DNA of 64,000 nt. Origin: Pseudomonas turukhanskensis. GTDB taxonomy: Bacteria; Pseudomonadota; Gammaproteobacteria; Pseudomonadales; Pseudomonadaceae. The position numbers were made by a program, and so were the translations under genes. Of the stretch, positions 49,507 to 58,434 are shown piece after piece (within the stretch, counting starts at the first letter, position 1; each line of letters starts with the position of its first letter). The stretch spans positions 83,468 to 147,467 of the forward strand of contig NZ_BSFN01000012.1 of the NCBI RefSeq assembly GCF_027922365.1, written 5' to 3'. The notes under the pieces were generated by a model that ran no database searches, had not been told where the DNA came from, and was given only the letters and a program-made list of their open reading frames with translations.

Positions 49507-50430
49507 TCAGCCGTCCATGCCCAACGCAATCGCATCCAACAGCGGTGAGCCTGGTGGCAGGTGTACACGCAACGCCGCCGGCCGGGCATTGAAGCGCAGG
49601 GCCTTGCTTTCCAGCGGCTCGCCGTCGAGGTTGAGGTCCAGACCTTCCGGCGCTTCGATTTCCACCCACGGCAGGCGCGCGTTGATCGAGACGCTTTCCA
49701 GCCCGAGGATGCCGCCCGACAACAAGGTGCCCAATGTACCCACCACATCCTGCGGCGCCGGAATGATGCAGATATCCAGCAACCCGTCGTTTACACAGGC
49801 CTGCGGGCACAACACATGGCCGCCGCCGGCCTGGCGACCGTTGCCGATACCGAGGGCCAGAAAGTCGCCCTCCCAGGAAAAATCCGGCCCGCTGAAGCGG
49901 CCAAACGCGGCATGCACATCGGAGAAGCGGGTCAGCCCGGTGAGGAAATACGCAGCGCCGCCGAGTACGCGTTTGAGGTCTTCGGAGGTGTTGGCGGTAA
50001 TTTTCGAACCAAAGCCGCCGGTGGCCATATTGAGGAATAACTGGCCATCCACCTCGCCCAGGTCGATGGGCGTGGCGGCCTCATCCAGCAAGGCCAGCGC
50101 CTCGTGCGGCAACAACGACACGCCAGCGGCGCGGGCGAAATCATTGGCGGTGCCCAGCGGCAGCAGCACCAGGCTGGCGTCTGCGTCTGCGTCTGCCAGG
50201 GCCATGGCTTCGGCCACATCACGCAAGGTGCCATCACCGCCGCCGGCAATAATGGTCGGGTAACCCGCCGCCAGCGCTTCAGCCACCAGGCGCTGGGCGT
50301 CGCCGCCTTCCCAGGTCACCCGTACGGCCAAATCCCAGCCCTCATCGCGTCGGGCCTGCACGGCAGCGCGCACGTCTTCGTTGAGGGCTTGCTTGCCGTG
50401 CAGAATCAGTAAGGCTTTGCGCTCGGTCAT
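49507..50430 (-). CDS. YegS/DGK-like lipid kinase
   Basis: A 307-residue diacylglycerol-kinase catalytic-domain protein, YegS-like, likely phosphorylating a lipid hydroxyl (diacylglycerol, phosphatidylglycerol or similar). It shows IIAGGGDGTLRDVAEA and LPLGTANDFARAAG. The gene is last in a four-gene minus-strand set with a GlpD-like enzyme, an FGGY kinase and an AGPS-like flavoprotein, with 59 bases to the kinase. A short Ala-Asp repeat follows the GGDGT motif. Confidence 0.9.
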   Translation of the reverse strand: MTERKALLILHGKQALNEDVRAAVQARRDEGWDLAVRVTWEGGDAQRLVAEALAAGYPTIIAGGGDGTLRDVAEAMALADADADASLVLLPLGTANDFARAAGVSLLPHEALALLDEAATPIDLGEVDGQLFLNMATGGFGSKITANTSEDLKRVLGGAAYFLTGLTRFSDVHAAFGRFSGPDFSWEGDFLALGIGNGRQAGGGHVLCPQACVNDGLLDICIIPAPQDVVGTLGTLLSGGILGLESVSINARLPWVEIEAPEGLDLNLDGEPLESKALRFNARPAALRVHLPPGSPLLDAIALGMDG

Positions 50431-50489
50431 CGGTTAATCCCTTAAATGCTTGGCCAACCCTAGCACCAGCAACCGAGGCCTGCCGAACC

Positions 50490-52049
50490 CTATGCAGGGT
50501 ACCCGGTAATTTTGCGAATGCTCTGGTATAGCGGTTTGAGCTGCTTATACATGCGTTGGTACACCTCGCGGTACAAGCGTTCATAGATTCGTTGCGCTTG
50601 CGGGTTGGGCGTGAATACCTGGCCGACGCGGGTCATGGCCGCAATGGCGGTGGGAAAGTCCGGGTGCAGGCCTAGACCGACGGCACAATCGATGGCCGCG
50701 CCCAGGCCCGAGGTTTCATACACGTGCGGCCGCTCGGCCGGCAAGCCGAAGATATCCGCCGTCAATTGCATCGCCGCATCGCTTTGCGAGCCCCCGCCGG
50801 ACACCCGCAGCCGGGTGATTTTGCTGCGCGAGCGCTTTTCGATCTGCTCTTTGCCCTGGCGGAGTGCATAGGCCAGGCCTTCCAGAATGGCGCGGTAGAT
50901 ATGCGCGCGGGTATGCACGTCGCCAAAGCCGATGATCGAGCCCTTGGCCTCCAGCCCCGGCTCCCGAATGCCCGGCGTCCAGTACGGCTGCAACATCAGG
51001 CCCATGGAGCCAGCCGGCACGCTGTTCACCAGTTCGTCGAACAGCGCTTCGGGCTCCACCCCCAGCTCCTTGGCCCGCTGCATTTCCCGCAGGCCGAATT
51101 CCTGCTTGAACCAACTGACCATCCAGAACCCACGGTAAATCATCACCTCGGTATTGAAATGATCGGGAATGGCGGCCGGAAACGGCGGAATCAGCGGCAC
51201 GGTTTCCAGGTACGTGCGCCGCGTGGTGTTGATGGTGGCCGTGGTGCCATACGACAAACACGCCGTGCTCGGCTCCACCCCGCCCGCCCCTAGCACTTCG
51301 CAGGCCTTGTCGGCGCCGGCGGCAATCAGCGGCAAGCCTTCGGGAATACCCGTGTGGCGGGCGGCTTCGGCCGTGATCACGCCCAGGCGCTCGCCGGGTT
51401 TCACCAGCTCCGGCAGTTGGTGGGGCTGCACCGGCATCGCCTGCCATTTCCAGTCGCTGCGTGCCGCCCACTTCAGGCGTTTGTAGTCGAACGGCAGATA
51501 GCCGACGCAACAGGCCACCGAATCGACAAAGCGGTCGCACAAGCGGTGGGTGAGAAAGCCCGACAGCAAAAGCACCTTGTCCGTTTTGGCCCACAGCTGC
51601 GGTTGCTCCTGCGCCAGCCAGTTCACCTCGGCCTGGGCGCGGAAGTAATCCACCGTGGCCTCTTCGCGGATCAGCTTGAACAGCCAGCCCCACGGCCCTT
51701 TGATAGTGCCGCGCACCTCGGCCCGGCGCTGATCGAGCCAGAGAATGGCCGGGCGCAGCGGCTTGCCGGCGGCGTCCACGGTAATGATGGTGCCGCGCTG
51801 GGTGGTGAGCGATACGCCCTTGATCTGGCGCTTGTCGATATCCACCTGTTGCCACAGCAGCCGACACGCCTCGCCCAGGCTCTGCCAGTAATACTCGGGG
51901 TCTTGCTCGGCCCAGCCGGGGTTTTTCGAGTAGTAGGCCTGCAGGTCGACCTTGCCCTTGCCGAGCAGATTGCCTTCGAGGTCGAACAGCAAGGCGCGCA
52001 CACTCTGGGTGCCGTTATCGATGGCCAGCAGGTAACTTTTTTCGCTCAT
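50490..52049 (-). CDS. FGGY-family carbohydrate kinase
   Basis: A 519-residue sugar/polyol kinase with the ATPase fold: N-terminal AIDNGTQSVRALLFD, central AAGADKACEVLGAG, and C-terminal VSGGGSQSDAAMQLTADIFG. The substrate is unknown; glycerol, erythritol or pentulose kinases are relatives. It follows a GlpD-like dehydrogenase by 12 bases, so its product may be a polyol phosphate oxidised by that enzyme. Confidence 0.93.
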   Translation of the reverse strand: MSEKSYLLAIDNGTQSVRALLFDLEGNLLGKGKVDLQAYYSKNPGWAEQDPEYYWQSLGEACRLLWQQVDIDKRQIKGVSLTTQRGTIITVDAAGKPLRPAILWLDQRRAEVRGTIKGPWGWLFKLIREEATVDYFRAQAEVNWLAQEQPQLWAKTDKVLLLSGFLTHRLCDRFVDSVACCVGYLPFDYKRLKWAARSDWKWQAMPVQPHQLPELVKPGERLGVITAEAARHTGIPEGLPLIAAGADKACEVLGAGGVEPSTACLSYGTTATINTTRRTYLETVPLIPPFPAAIPDHFNTEVMIYRGFWMVSWFKQEFGLREMQRAKELGVEPEALFDELVNSVPAGSMGLMLQPYWTPGIREPGLEAKGSIIGFGDVHTRAHIYRAILEGLAYALRQGKEQIEKRSRSKITRLRVSGGGSQSDAAMQLTADIFGLPAERPHVYETSGLGAAIDCAVGLGLHPDFPTAIAAMTRVGQVFTPNPQAQRIYERLYREVYQRMYKQLKPLYQSIRKITGYPA

Positions 52050-52061
52050 GGCTCGGGCCTT

Positions 52062-53651
52062 TTATTGTTGTTCTGTCGGCAGGCTGTAGCAGCGCTGCCA
52101 CAGGCTCAGATAATCCTGCTGCTCCTGCTGCCAGCGCGCGTCGCTCCAGTTCAGCCGCGCTTGGCACAGTTGGCGAACACGCGGCAGGTACTCGGCGGCG
52201 CCCTTGGCCAGCAGCAGGCCTAGGCGGGTGCGGCGTAGCAACAAGTCATCCAGATGCAGCACCAGCTCGTGCTCGGCGGCAAACGCCAGCTCGGCCCACA
52301 GGGTGTCACTGGCACCGACGCACTCGCTGCCAATCTCCTCCAGCAACGGCAGCAAGAGTGGCAACGTACAACCGTAGCGGCCGGCCAGGCGGCGCCGTTG
52401 GCCCGCCGTCAGGCCGGCGAGTTCAGGCAAAACAACCGGGCGGAAAACGGCGCTGCCTGAATCGCTCAGGGTTTTGCCCAGCATCGGCGCGCAGGCGTTC
52501 AGCACCTCCAGGGCGAGCAACCGGAAAGTGGTCAGCTTGCCGCCGGCCAGCGTCACGCTGCCGGGCTCGGTCCACAGCACATGCTCGCGTTTTTCATCCG
52601 ACGGTTTGAGGCTGGCGGCGCCGCTGGCCACCACCGGGCGCACGCCGGCCCAGGTGGAGAGCACGTCCTGCGCGCCAATCTGTGCATGGGGAAACTGCTG
52701 GGCGCAGGCGCTCAGCAGGTACTCGACCTCCTGCGGGCTGATACGCGCCTCCAGGTCGATGTCCTCGCCGTGGTCAAGGTCGGTGGTGCCAATTACCGTG
52801 GCGCCTTCCCAGGGGAAAACAAACACCGGGCGGCGGTCAGCGGCGTGCATAAAGCTGAAGGCATGGGCCAGTGGCAGGCGCCAGGCCGACAGCAGCAGAT
52901 GGCTGCCGCGCAGGGGGCGGATATGCTCGCCGCCTTCTTGCTTGCGCAAACGGTCCGCCCAGGCGCCGGTGGCCTGTGCTACCACGCCGGCCTTGAAGTG
53001 ATAACGCTGGCCGCTTTCGCTGTCTTCAGCCTGCAGGCCGTTTACGCGCCCATCGGCGCGGGTCAGCTCCAGCACTTTCAAGCCATTGAGCGCCTCACCA
53101 CCGTCGGCACGGGCTTCGCCCAGCACACGCATCACCAGCCGGGCGTCGTCGGTCACCGCATCGAAAAAACGCGTGCCGCCTTGCAATTGCTGGTCTTTCA
53201 GGCCAGGCGCCAGGTAGTGCAGGTCGGCCTTGGGGAAATATTGGTGGTTGCGTTTGCCGGCCAGAGCGTCATACACCCGCAGCAGCGTGCCGAATACTGC
53301 CGGGCCGGGAAACTGGCCCTGGTAATGGGGCATCACAAAACTCAGCGGATCGACCAGGCCGGGCGCTTCACCGAGCAGGCGCTGGCGCTCATGGACCGAA
53401 TCGCGGGTGAGCTTGAACTGGCCCTTGGCGATATAGCGCAGGCCGCCGTGCACCATCTTCGACGAGCGGCTGGAGGTGCCCCAGGCAAAATCGCGCTGTT
53501 CGATCAACAGGCAACGCCAGCCTCGCCGCGCCGCCTCACGCAGAATACCGGCACCGCTGATGCCGCCGCCCACCACGATCAAGTCCCAGTCCCGCGCCGC
53601 CAGCTCGGCCAGCGCATGCTCGCGCCAGGCCGCGTTCCAGGCCGTTGTCAT
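52062..53651 (-). CDS. FAD-dependent glycerol-3-phosphate dehydrogenase-like protein
   Basis: A 529-residue GlpD-family flavoprotein. The FAD motif VVGGGISGAGILREAARRG and SSKMVHGGLRYI (phosphate binding) are present, as is TLAGGKLTTFRLLA near the C-terminal half. It would oxidise glycerol-3-phosphate, or an analogous polyol phosphate, to the keto form and pass electrons to quinone. It is not beside glpK/glpF, so it appears to be a paralogue dedicated to this operon. The start overlaps the flavoprotein stop by ATGA. Confidence 0.9.
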   Translation of the reverse strand: MTTAWNAAWREHALAELAARDWDLIVVGGGISGAGILREAARRGWRCLLIEQRDFAWGTSSRSSKMVHGGLRYIAKGQFKLTRDSVHERQRLLGEAPGLVDPLSFVMPHYQGQFPGPAVFGTLLRVYDALAGKRNHQYFPKADLHYLAPGLKDQQLQGGTRFFDAVTDDARLVMRVLGEARADGGEALNGLKVLELTRADGRVNGLQAEDSESGQRYHFKAGVVAQATGAWADRLRKQEGGEHIRPLRGSHLLLSAWRLPLAHAFSFMHAADRRPVFVFPWEGATVIGTTDLDHGEDIDLEARISPQEVEYLLSACAQQFPHAQIGAQDVLSTWAGVRPVVASGAASLKPSDEKREHVLWTEPGSVTLAGGKLTTFRLLALEVLNACAPMLGKTLSDSGSAVFRPVVLPELAGLTAGQRRRLAGRYGCTLPLLLPLLEEIGSECVGASDTLWAELAFAAEHELVLHLDDLLLRRTRLGLLLAKGAAEYLPRVRQLCQARLNWSDARWQQEQQDYLSLWQRCYSLPTEQQ

Positions 53652-55240
53652 TTCAGCAATACGCCGGGGTTCAGGCGCTGGTCGGGGTCGAAGTGATTGG
53701 CCATGGCCTGCAAGGCGGCAATGCCCAGTTCACCCTTCTCCACCGGCAAATACGGGGCATGGTCGCGCCCCACACCGTGCTGGTGGCTGATGGTGCCGCG
53801 GTTGTTTACCACGGTGCTGCTGGCCAGGTGCTTGAGTTTTTGCCAGCGCTTGTGGGTGGTGGCGTAGTCACTGCCTGGGCGGAACACGTAGGTGGTGTAG
53901 ATGCTAGAGCCTTCGCCATACACATGGGACAGGTGGGTAAACACATGCACCTGTTCGCCCTCGTCACTCAGCCCGCCGCGCAGGCTGGCTTCGATCTTGT
54001 TCAGCAGGCTGTCGACGTTGGCCCAATCGGTGGCGGTCTCCAGGGTGTCGACGGCATAGCCGGCTTGCCACAGGCCTTCACGCAGGTACGGAAAACGGAA
54101 GCGCCCTTCTGCCCACTTCTTGCCAAGCAAGGTGCCGGTGAACACGCCGCCAAAGCTTTTCAGCAGGCTTTTGGCCTGTTTGAGCGACAAGGCGTTTTGC
54201 CCGCGGTTACCGGTTACACCGAAGGTCAGCATGCATTTGCCGGCGCGGGCGCCGCGCAGGGCCAGGTATTTTTCCAGCCAGGCAATCTGCTCCGGATGGC
54301 CGGCCAGCGCCAGCTGGGTTTCGGTTTCGATGGCGTTGGACAGGCGCAGCATAGAGAGCGGCACTCGCGCCTGGCCCAGGGTACGAATCGCCTCCAGGGC
54401 CTTGGCCCAGGACGGCAGGAACACAGCGTAGAACTTCTCTTCCACCGCCAGCTTGGTCACCCGCACCTGCACCGAAGAAATCACGCCAAAACGGCCTTCG
54501 GAACCCAGCACCAGTTCGCGCAGGTCGGGGCCGGCGGCCGAGGCCGGGAAGGTCGGGATCTGCAAGGTGCCGGCGAAGGTTTCCAGCGTGCCGCCAGCAA
54601 ACAACTGCTCGATACGCCCGTAGCGCAGCGACTGCTGGCCGCTGGAACGGCTGGCCACCCAACCGCCGAGGGTCGACAGCTCCCACGACTGGGGAAAGTG
54701 GCCGAGGGTGTAGCCGCGTGCGCGCAGTTGGCTTTCCACCTGCGGGCCGCTGGCGCCGGGGCCGAAGGTAGCGATCAGGCTCTGCTCATCCAGCTCCAGC
54801 AGGCGGCTCATGCGCTCCAGCGACAGCGTCAGCACCGGCTTGGCGCCGGCCTGCGGGTTGATATGGCCGGCCACCGAGGTGCCGCCGCCATAGGGAATTA
54901 CCAGCACATCCTGCTCCGCCGCCCAGGCCAGCAGCTCGCGGATTTGCGCGGGGGTTTCCGGCAGTGCCACGCCGTCGGGGAACACCTCGAAACGGCCTTC
55001 GCGCATCGCCAGCCAGTCCGGCAGGCTTTGGCCGCGGGCATGGCGTACACGCACTTCGGCGTCCGTACTTACCAGCGGGTGCACCGCCAGGCGCGAAGCT
55101 GGCACCTGCGCCAGCACCTGCGCCAGGCTGGCGTCGGGCAGCGGCTGGCCGGGGCCGATCAACGCGGCGAGAAACGCGCCGCCATGGGCCGGCAACTCCA
55201 CCACCGTGGCCTCATCACCCCAACCGTTCCAACGCCGCAT
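53648..55240 (-). CDS. FAD-binding oxidase, alkyl-DHAP-synthase-like
   Basis: A 530-residue VAO-type flavoprotein. The FAD-binding part contains IPYGGGTSVAGHINP and STLGGWVASRSSGQQSLRYG. The C-terminal part contains YGEGSSIYTTYVFRPG and SHQHGVGRDHAPYL, both like alkyldihydroxyacetonephosphate synthase (AGPS), the ether-bond-forming enzyme. AGPS has an HHH at the latter motif; here it reads HQH. AAGGAG supports the ATG at 55240 over the long upstream frame. A lactate or glycolate oxidase-type role remains possible. First gene of the operon. Confidence 0.85.
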   Translation of the reverse strand: MRRWNGWGDEATVVELPAHGGAFLAALIGPGQPLPDASLAQVLAQVPASRLAVHPLVSTDAEVRVRHARGQSLPDWLAMREGRFEVFPDGVALPETPAQIRELLAWAAEQDVLVIPYGGGTSVAGHINPQAGAKPVLTLSLERMSRLLELDEQSLIATFGPGASGPQVESQLRARGYTLGHFPQSWELSTLGGWVASRSSGQQSLRYGRIEQLFAGGTLETFAGTLQIPTFPASAAGPDLRELVLGSEGRFGVISSVQVRVTKLAVEEKFYAVFLPSWAKALEAIRTLGQARVPLSMLRLSNAIETETQLALAGHPEQIAWLEKYLALRGARAGKCMLTFGVTGNRGQNALSLKQAKSLLKSFGGVFTGTLLGKKWAEGRFRFPYLREGLWQAGYAVDTLETATDWANVDSLLNKIEASLRGGLSDEGEQVHVFTHLSHVYGEGSSIYTTYVFRPGSDYATTHKRWQKLKHLASSTVVNNRGTISHQHGVGRDHAPYLPVEKGELGIAALQAMANHFDPDQRLNPGVLLK

Positions 55241-55273
55241 GCCTGTCTCCTTGTGCCAGTTTCGAGTCGATAT

Positions 55274-55337
55274 CCAGATCGCGTGAAACCGTAGCGAGCC
55301 TTGCCCGGCCGAGCGCAGTAGGTTTCGCGTGATCTGG
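55274..55337. promoter_or_regulatory. Imperfect inverted repeat in the divergent promoter
   Basis: CCAGATCGCGTGAAACC (55274-55290) pairs with GGTTTCGCGTGATCTGG (55321-55337) with two mismatches, arms 30 bases apart. It lies between the AraC and flavoprotein genes, so it may be the regulator's binding site. Function is inferred. Confidence 0.45.
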
Positions 55338-55432
55338 CTGCCTATACTAGCGGGCCGCTGGATGCCGTCACTGTCGAAACAGGACAGCCTCTGTGGCCAA
55401 TCAAGACAGTCCACCAAAATAAGAACGACGCC

Positions 55433-56464
55433 ATGCAAGCACTTGGCTACACCTCAGTTCCTGCGCTGCTCAAGTACCTGCGCCACGCCGAACAGCTTGG
55501 CCTAAACCAAGCCGCCGCCCTCAGCGCTGCCGGCCTTGTGCCAAGCGATTTGGAAGACAACAGCCGGCGCCTGCCCAGCGAAGCCCACGAAAAACTCCTC
55601 GACTATTTGCTGCGCGAGTCCACCGACCCGCTGTTTGGCCTGCACGCGGCCCACTTCACCCAGCCAGGCTCCTGGAGCGTGTTGGGCTATATCACCATGA
55701 ACTGCGCCACCCTCGGCGAAGCCATGAGCCGCATCGTGCCGTACGAAAAACTGGTGGGCGACATGGGCGTCAGCCGCCTGGAACCGGCGGGCGATCACTT
55801 GCGGTTGATCTGGAGTTGCCGCCATCAGCCGGCGGAAATTCGTCGGCATATGGTTGAGAACGTGCTGACCTCCTGGCTGCTCTACGCGCGCTGGATTGCC
55901 GATATGCAGGCCTCGCCGCGCGAGGTGTGGTTCGAGCATGCTCAGCCGGCCGGTACCGATGTGGCCGAGTACGAAAGCGTGTTTGGTTGCCCGGTGAAGT
56001 TTGGGCAAGACGTCAATGCCCTACTGGTGCCGATGGAATATTTGCAGGTGCCGCTGCGCCAGGCCGACGCCAATTTGCTGCGTACGTTGGAAGAACACGC
56101 CCTGACCTTGATGGCCGGTTTGGACGAAGGCGAGCCGCTGCCGCTGCGGGTGAAAAACGCCCTGCGCTTGTTGCTCAAAGATGGCCTGCCGCGCAAAGAG
56201 CGGGTGGCGGAAAAATTCGAGATGACCGTGCGTACCCTGCAGCGGCATTTGCAGCAGGCCGGCACCAGTTACCAGGAAATTCTCGACCAACTGCGGCAGG
56301 AATTGGCCGAGCATTACCTCACCCGCAGCACGTTGCCGGTGCAGGATATTGCGTATTACCTGGGGTTTACCGAATCACGCTCGTTCCACCGCAGCTTCAA
56401 GGGATGGACCGGGATGACGCCGGGGGAGTATCGCGAGGTGCATCGCAAGGGTGCGGATGCGTAA
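55433..56464 (+). CDS. AraC-family regulator
   Basis: A 343-residue regulator with an N-terminal arabinose-binding-type domain (PF12625-like, RLPSEAHEKLLDYLLRES) and a C-terminal AraC double helix-turn-helix (MTVRTLQRHLQQAGTSYQEI, then VQDIAYYLGFTESRSFHRSF). It diverges from the AGPS-like operon by 192 bases and is the obvious candidate regulator for it. The effector is unknown; this domain type is common beside lipid and alkane genes. Confidence 0.92.
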   Translation: MQALGYTSVPALLKYLRHAEQLGLNQAAALSAAGLVPSDLEDNSRRLPSEAHEKLLDYLLRESTDPLFGLHAAHFTQPGSWSVLGYITMNCATLGEAMSRIVPYEKLVGDMGVSRLEPAGDHLRLIWSCRHQPAEIRRHMVENVLTSWLLYARWIADMQASPREVWFEHAQPAGTDVAEYESVFGCPVKFGQDVNALLVPMEYLQVPLRQADANLLRTLEEHALTLMAGLDEGEPLPLRVKNALRLLLKDGLPRKERVAEKFEMTVRTLQRHLQQAGTSYQEILDQLRQELAEHYLTRSTLPVQDIAYYLGFTESRSFHRSFKGWTGMTPGEYREVHRKGADA

Positions 56465-56492
56465 TCCAGAAGCTGATGACACCTGCAATATT

Positions 56493-56567
56493 CTGGATTC
56501 CCGCCTGCGCGGGAATGACGGTGTCTTTGCGACAATCACCGTCATCCCCGCGCAGGCGGGGATCCAG
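56493..56567. repeat. Palindromic repeat, family C, paired hairpins
   Basis: Two inverted arms, CTGGATTCCCGCCTGCGCGG (from 56493) and CCGCGCAGGCGGGGATCCAG (ending 56567). Each is itself a hairpin and the two pair with each other, a REPIN-like nested layout. Between the convergent AraC and moeA genes. Confidence 0.8.
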
Positions 56568-56607
56568 GTGGCACTAATTTGCGAACAAACACTACATGCG
56601 GTGTCGG

Positions 56608-57822
56608 CTAGTTCAGCACTTCACTCAAGGGAATAAAGTTCACGCTCTCCCCTTCGCTCAACGTCCGCCCTTGCGGCACTTCCACCAAGCCTTCCGCCCA
56701 CGCCGCGCTGCGCAGCACGCCCGAACTCTGGTTGCTGTAGAGCACCGCACGGCCGTCTTCGATACGCGCGCGCAGGTATTCACGACGCTCACCCGCGGTA
56801 CGCCATACAAACCCGGCGGGCACTGAGAAGCGCAGCGGCATGACTTCTTGCACGCCCATACGGCGTAGCAAATACGGCCGGGTCAGCAACGCGAAGGTCA
56901 CCAGCGTCGAGGCCGGGTTACCGGGCAAGCCAATCACTGGCACGCCCCGAAAATGGCCAAATGTAAGCGGCTTGCCGGGCTTGATGGCCAATTTCCACAG
57001 CGCCAGCTCGCCCTCTTCACGCAGGGCATGCCCAAGAAAATCCGCTTCACCCACCGACACGCCGCCGGTGGAAAGAATCAAGTCCACGCCGTTGAAGGCG
57101 CCGAGGCGTTCGCGCGTCATTTCGAGGTTATCCGGCAGAATGCCGCCGTCGATCACCTCGCAGCCGACTTGCTTCAACCACTGGATCAGCAAGGTGCGGT
57201 TGCTGTTGTAGATCTGCCCCGGGCCCAGCGGCTGGCCGGGCTCGATCAGCTCGTCACCGGTAGATAACACCGCCACACGTGGGCGGCGCACTACCTGCAA
57301 TTGGGCCACGCCAAGCGTCGCGCACAGGCCGAGCTTGATCGAGTTCAACCGCGTACCGGTCACCAGCACGGTTTCCCCCACGCGGGTTTCCTGGCCTTGC
57401 GGGCGGATGTTCTGGCCCACCTTGAGGGGCTCGGTAAACCGCACGCGACCGTCGTCCAGCACCTCGGCGTTTTCCTGCATTTCCACCACGTCGGCGCCAG
57501 CCGGCACCGGCGCGCCGGTGAAGATGCGTGCACAGGTGCCGGGCTCAAGCGGTTGCGGCGCCTGGCCGGCAAAGATGCGTTGGGTAACGGCCAGTGGCTC
57601 ACCGGCCCAGTCGGCTATGCGCAAGGCATAACCGTCCATGGCGCTGTTGGGCCAGGGCGGCAGATCGAGGCTGGCCACCAGCGGCTCGGCCAGCACGCGG
57701 CCATGGGCATCGGCCAGGGCCACGCGCTCTACCTCGGTAATCGGTGCGGCTTCGGCCAGCGCCAGCAAGCGCTCCAGCGCCTGCTCAACCGGCAGCAGGC
57801 CGGGGCGTTTGGCTTCGCTCAT
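56608..57822 (-). CDS. moeA: Molybdopterin molybdenumtransferase MoeA
   Basis: A 404-residue MoeA that inserts molybdate into adenylylated molybdopterin. Motifs: STGGVSVGEADF, VIGLPGNPASTLVTF and the N-terminal DLPPWPNSAMDGYALR. The ATG at 57822 overlaps the moaB stop as ATGA. Together with moaB and mobA it gives the last steps of Moco synthesis. Confidence 0.95.
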   Translation of the reverse strand: MSEAKRPGLLPVEQALERLLALAEAAPITEVERVALADAHGRVLAEPLVASLDLPPWPNSAMDGYALRIADWAGEPLAVTQRIFAGQAPQPLEPGTCARIFTGAPVPAGADVVEMQENAEVLDDGRVRFTEPLKVGQNIRPQGQETRVGETVLVTGTRLNSIKLGLCATLGVAQLQVVRRPRVAVLSTGDELIEPGQPLGPGQIYNSNRTLLIQWLKQVGCEVIDGGILPDNLEMTRERLGAFNGVDLILSTGGVSVGEADFLGHALREEGELALWKLAIKPGKPLTFGHFRGVPVIGLPGNPASTLVTFALLTRPYLLRRMGVQEVMPLRFSVPAGFVWRTAGERREYLRARIEDGRAVLYSNQSSGVLRSAAWAEGLVEVPQGRTLSEGESVNFIPLSEVLN

Positions 57823-58358
57823 CCGCGCGTCGCGCAGGGCGCGGCCTGTTTCAGGTGCGGCACAAAATTGCACGGGCGATGACGGTTATCCAACTGCTCG
57901 GCAAGGATGCCGTCCCAGCCAGTGCGGCAGGCGTTGGTCGAACCGGGCAGGCAGACCACCAGGGTGCCATTGGCCAGCCCGGCCAAGGCGCGGGACTGGA
58001 TGGTGGAGGTGCCGATATCGGCGACCGAAATCTGCCGGAACAGCTCGCCAAAACCGTCCACCTGTTTGTCCAGCAGGCAGGCCACGGCTTCAGGCGTGCT
58101 GTCGCGGCCGGTAAAGCCGGTACCGCCGGTAATCAGCACCACTTGCACGGTGTCTTCGGCAATCCAGGTGGCGACCTGAGCGCGGATTTTGTACAGATCG
58201 TCTTTAAGCAATACGCGCTCAGCCAGGTTGTGGCCGGCGGCAGTGAGGCGATCGACAAAGAGTTGGCCGGAGGTATCGGTCTCGACGGTACGGGTGTCGC
58301 TGACGGTCAGTACAGCGATATTCAGGGGCACAAAGGGTGCTTCAGCCTTGGTGTTCAT
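57819..58358 (-). CDS. moaB: Molybdopterin adenylyltransferase-type protein MoaB
   Basis: A 179-residue MoaB/Mog-family protein. Motifs: VLITGGTGFTGRDSTPEA and LPGSTNAC. It adenylylates molybdopterin before MoeA acts. Shares a four-base overlap with moeA; divergent from mobA at 58435 with 76 bases between. Confidence 0.94.
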   Translation of the reverse strand: MNTKAEAPFVPLNIAVLTVSDTRTVETDTSGQLFVDRLTAAGHNLAERVLLKDDLYKIRAQVATWIAEDTVQVVLITGGTGFTGRDSTPEAVACLLDKQVDGFGELFRQISVADIGTSTIQSRALAGLANGTLVVCLPGSTNACRTGWDGILAEQLDNRHRPCNFVPHLKQAAPCATRG

Positions 58359-58434
58359 AGGCTCGATCCGGTTGTAGGGGAGGCAGGTCGGTGTTTATAT
58401 CACAGCCCTCGCCCTTATCGCGCCAGGAGCGCCC

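Noticed and set aside
50178..50198. GTCTGC hexamer repeat in the lipid kinase gene
   Set aside because: Only about three units and in-frame (Ala-Asp), so it cannot act as a frame switch; normal low-complexity coding.
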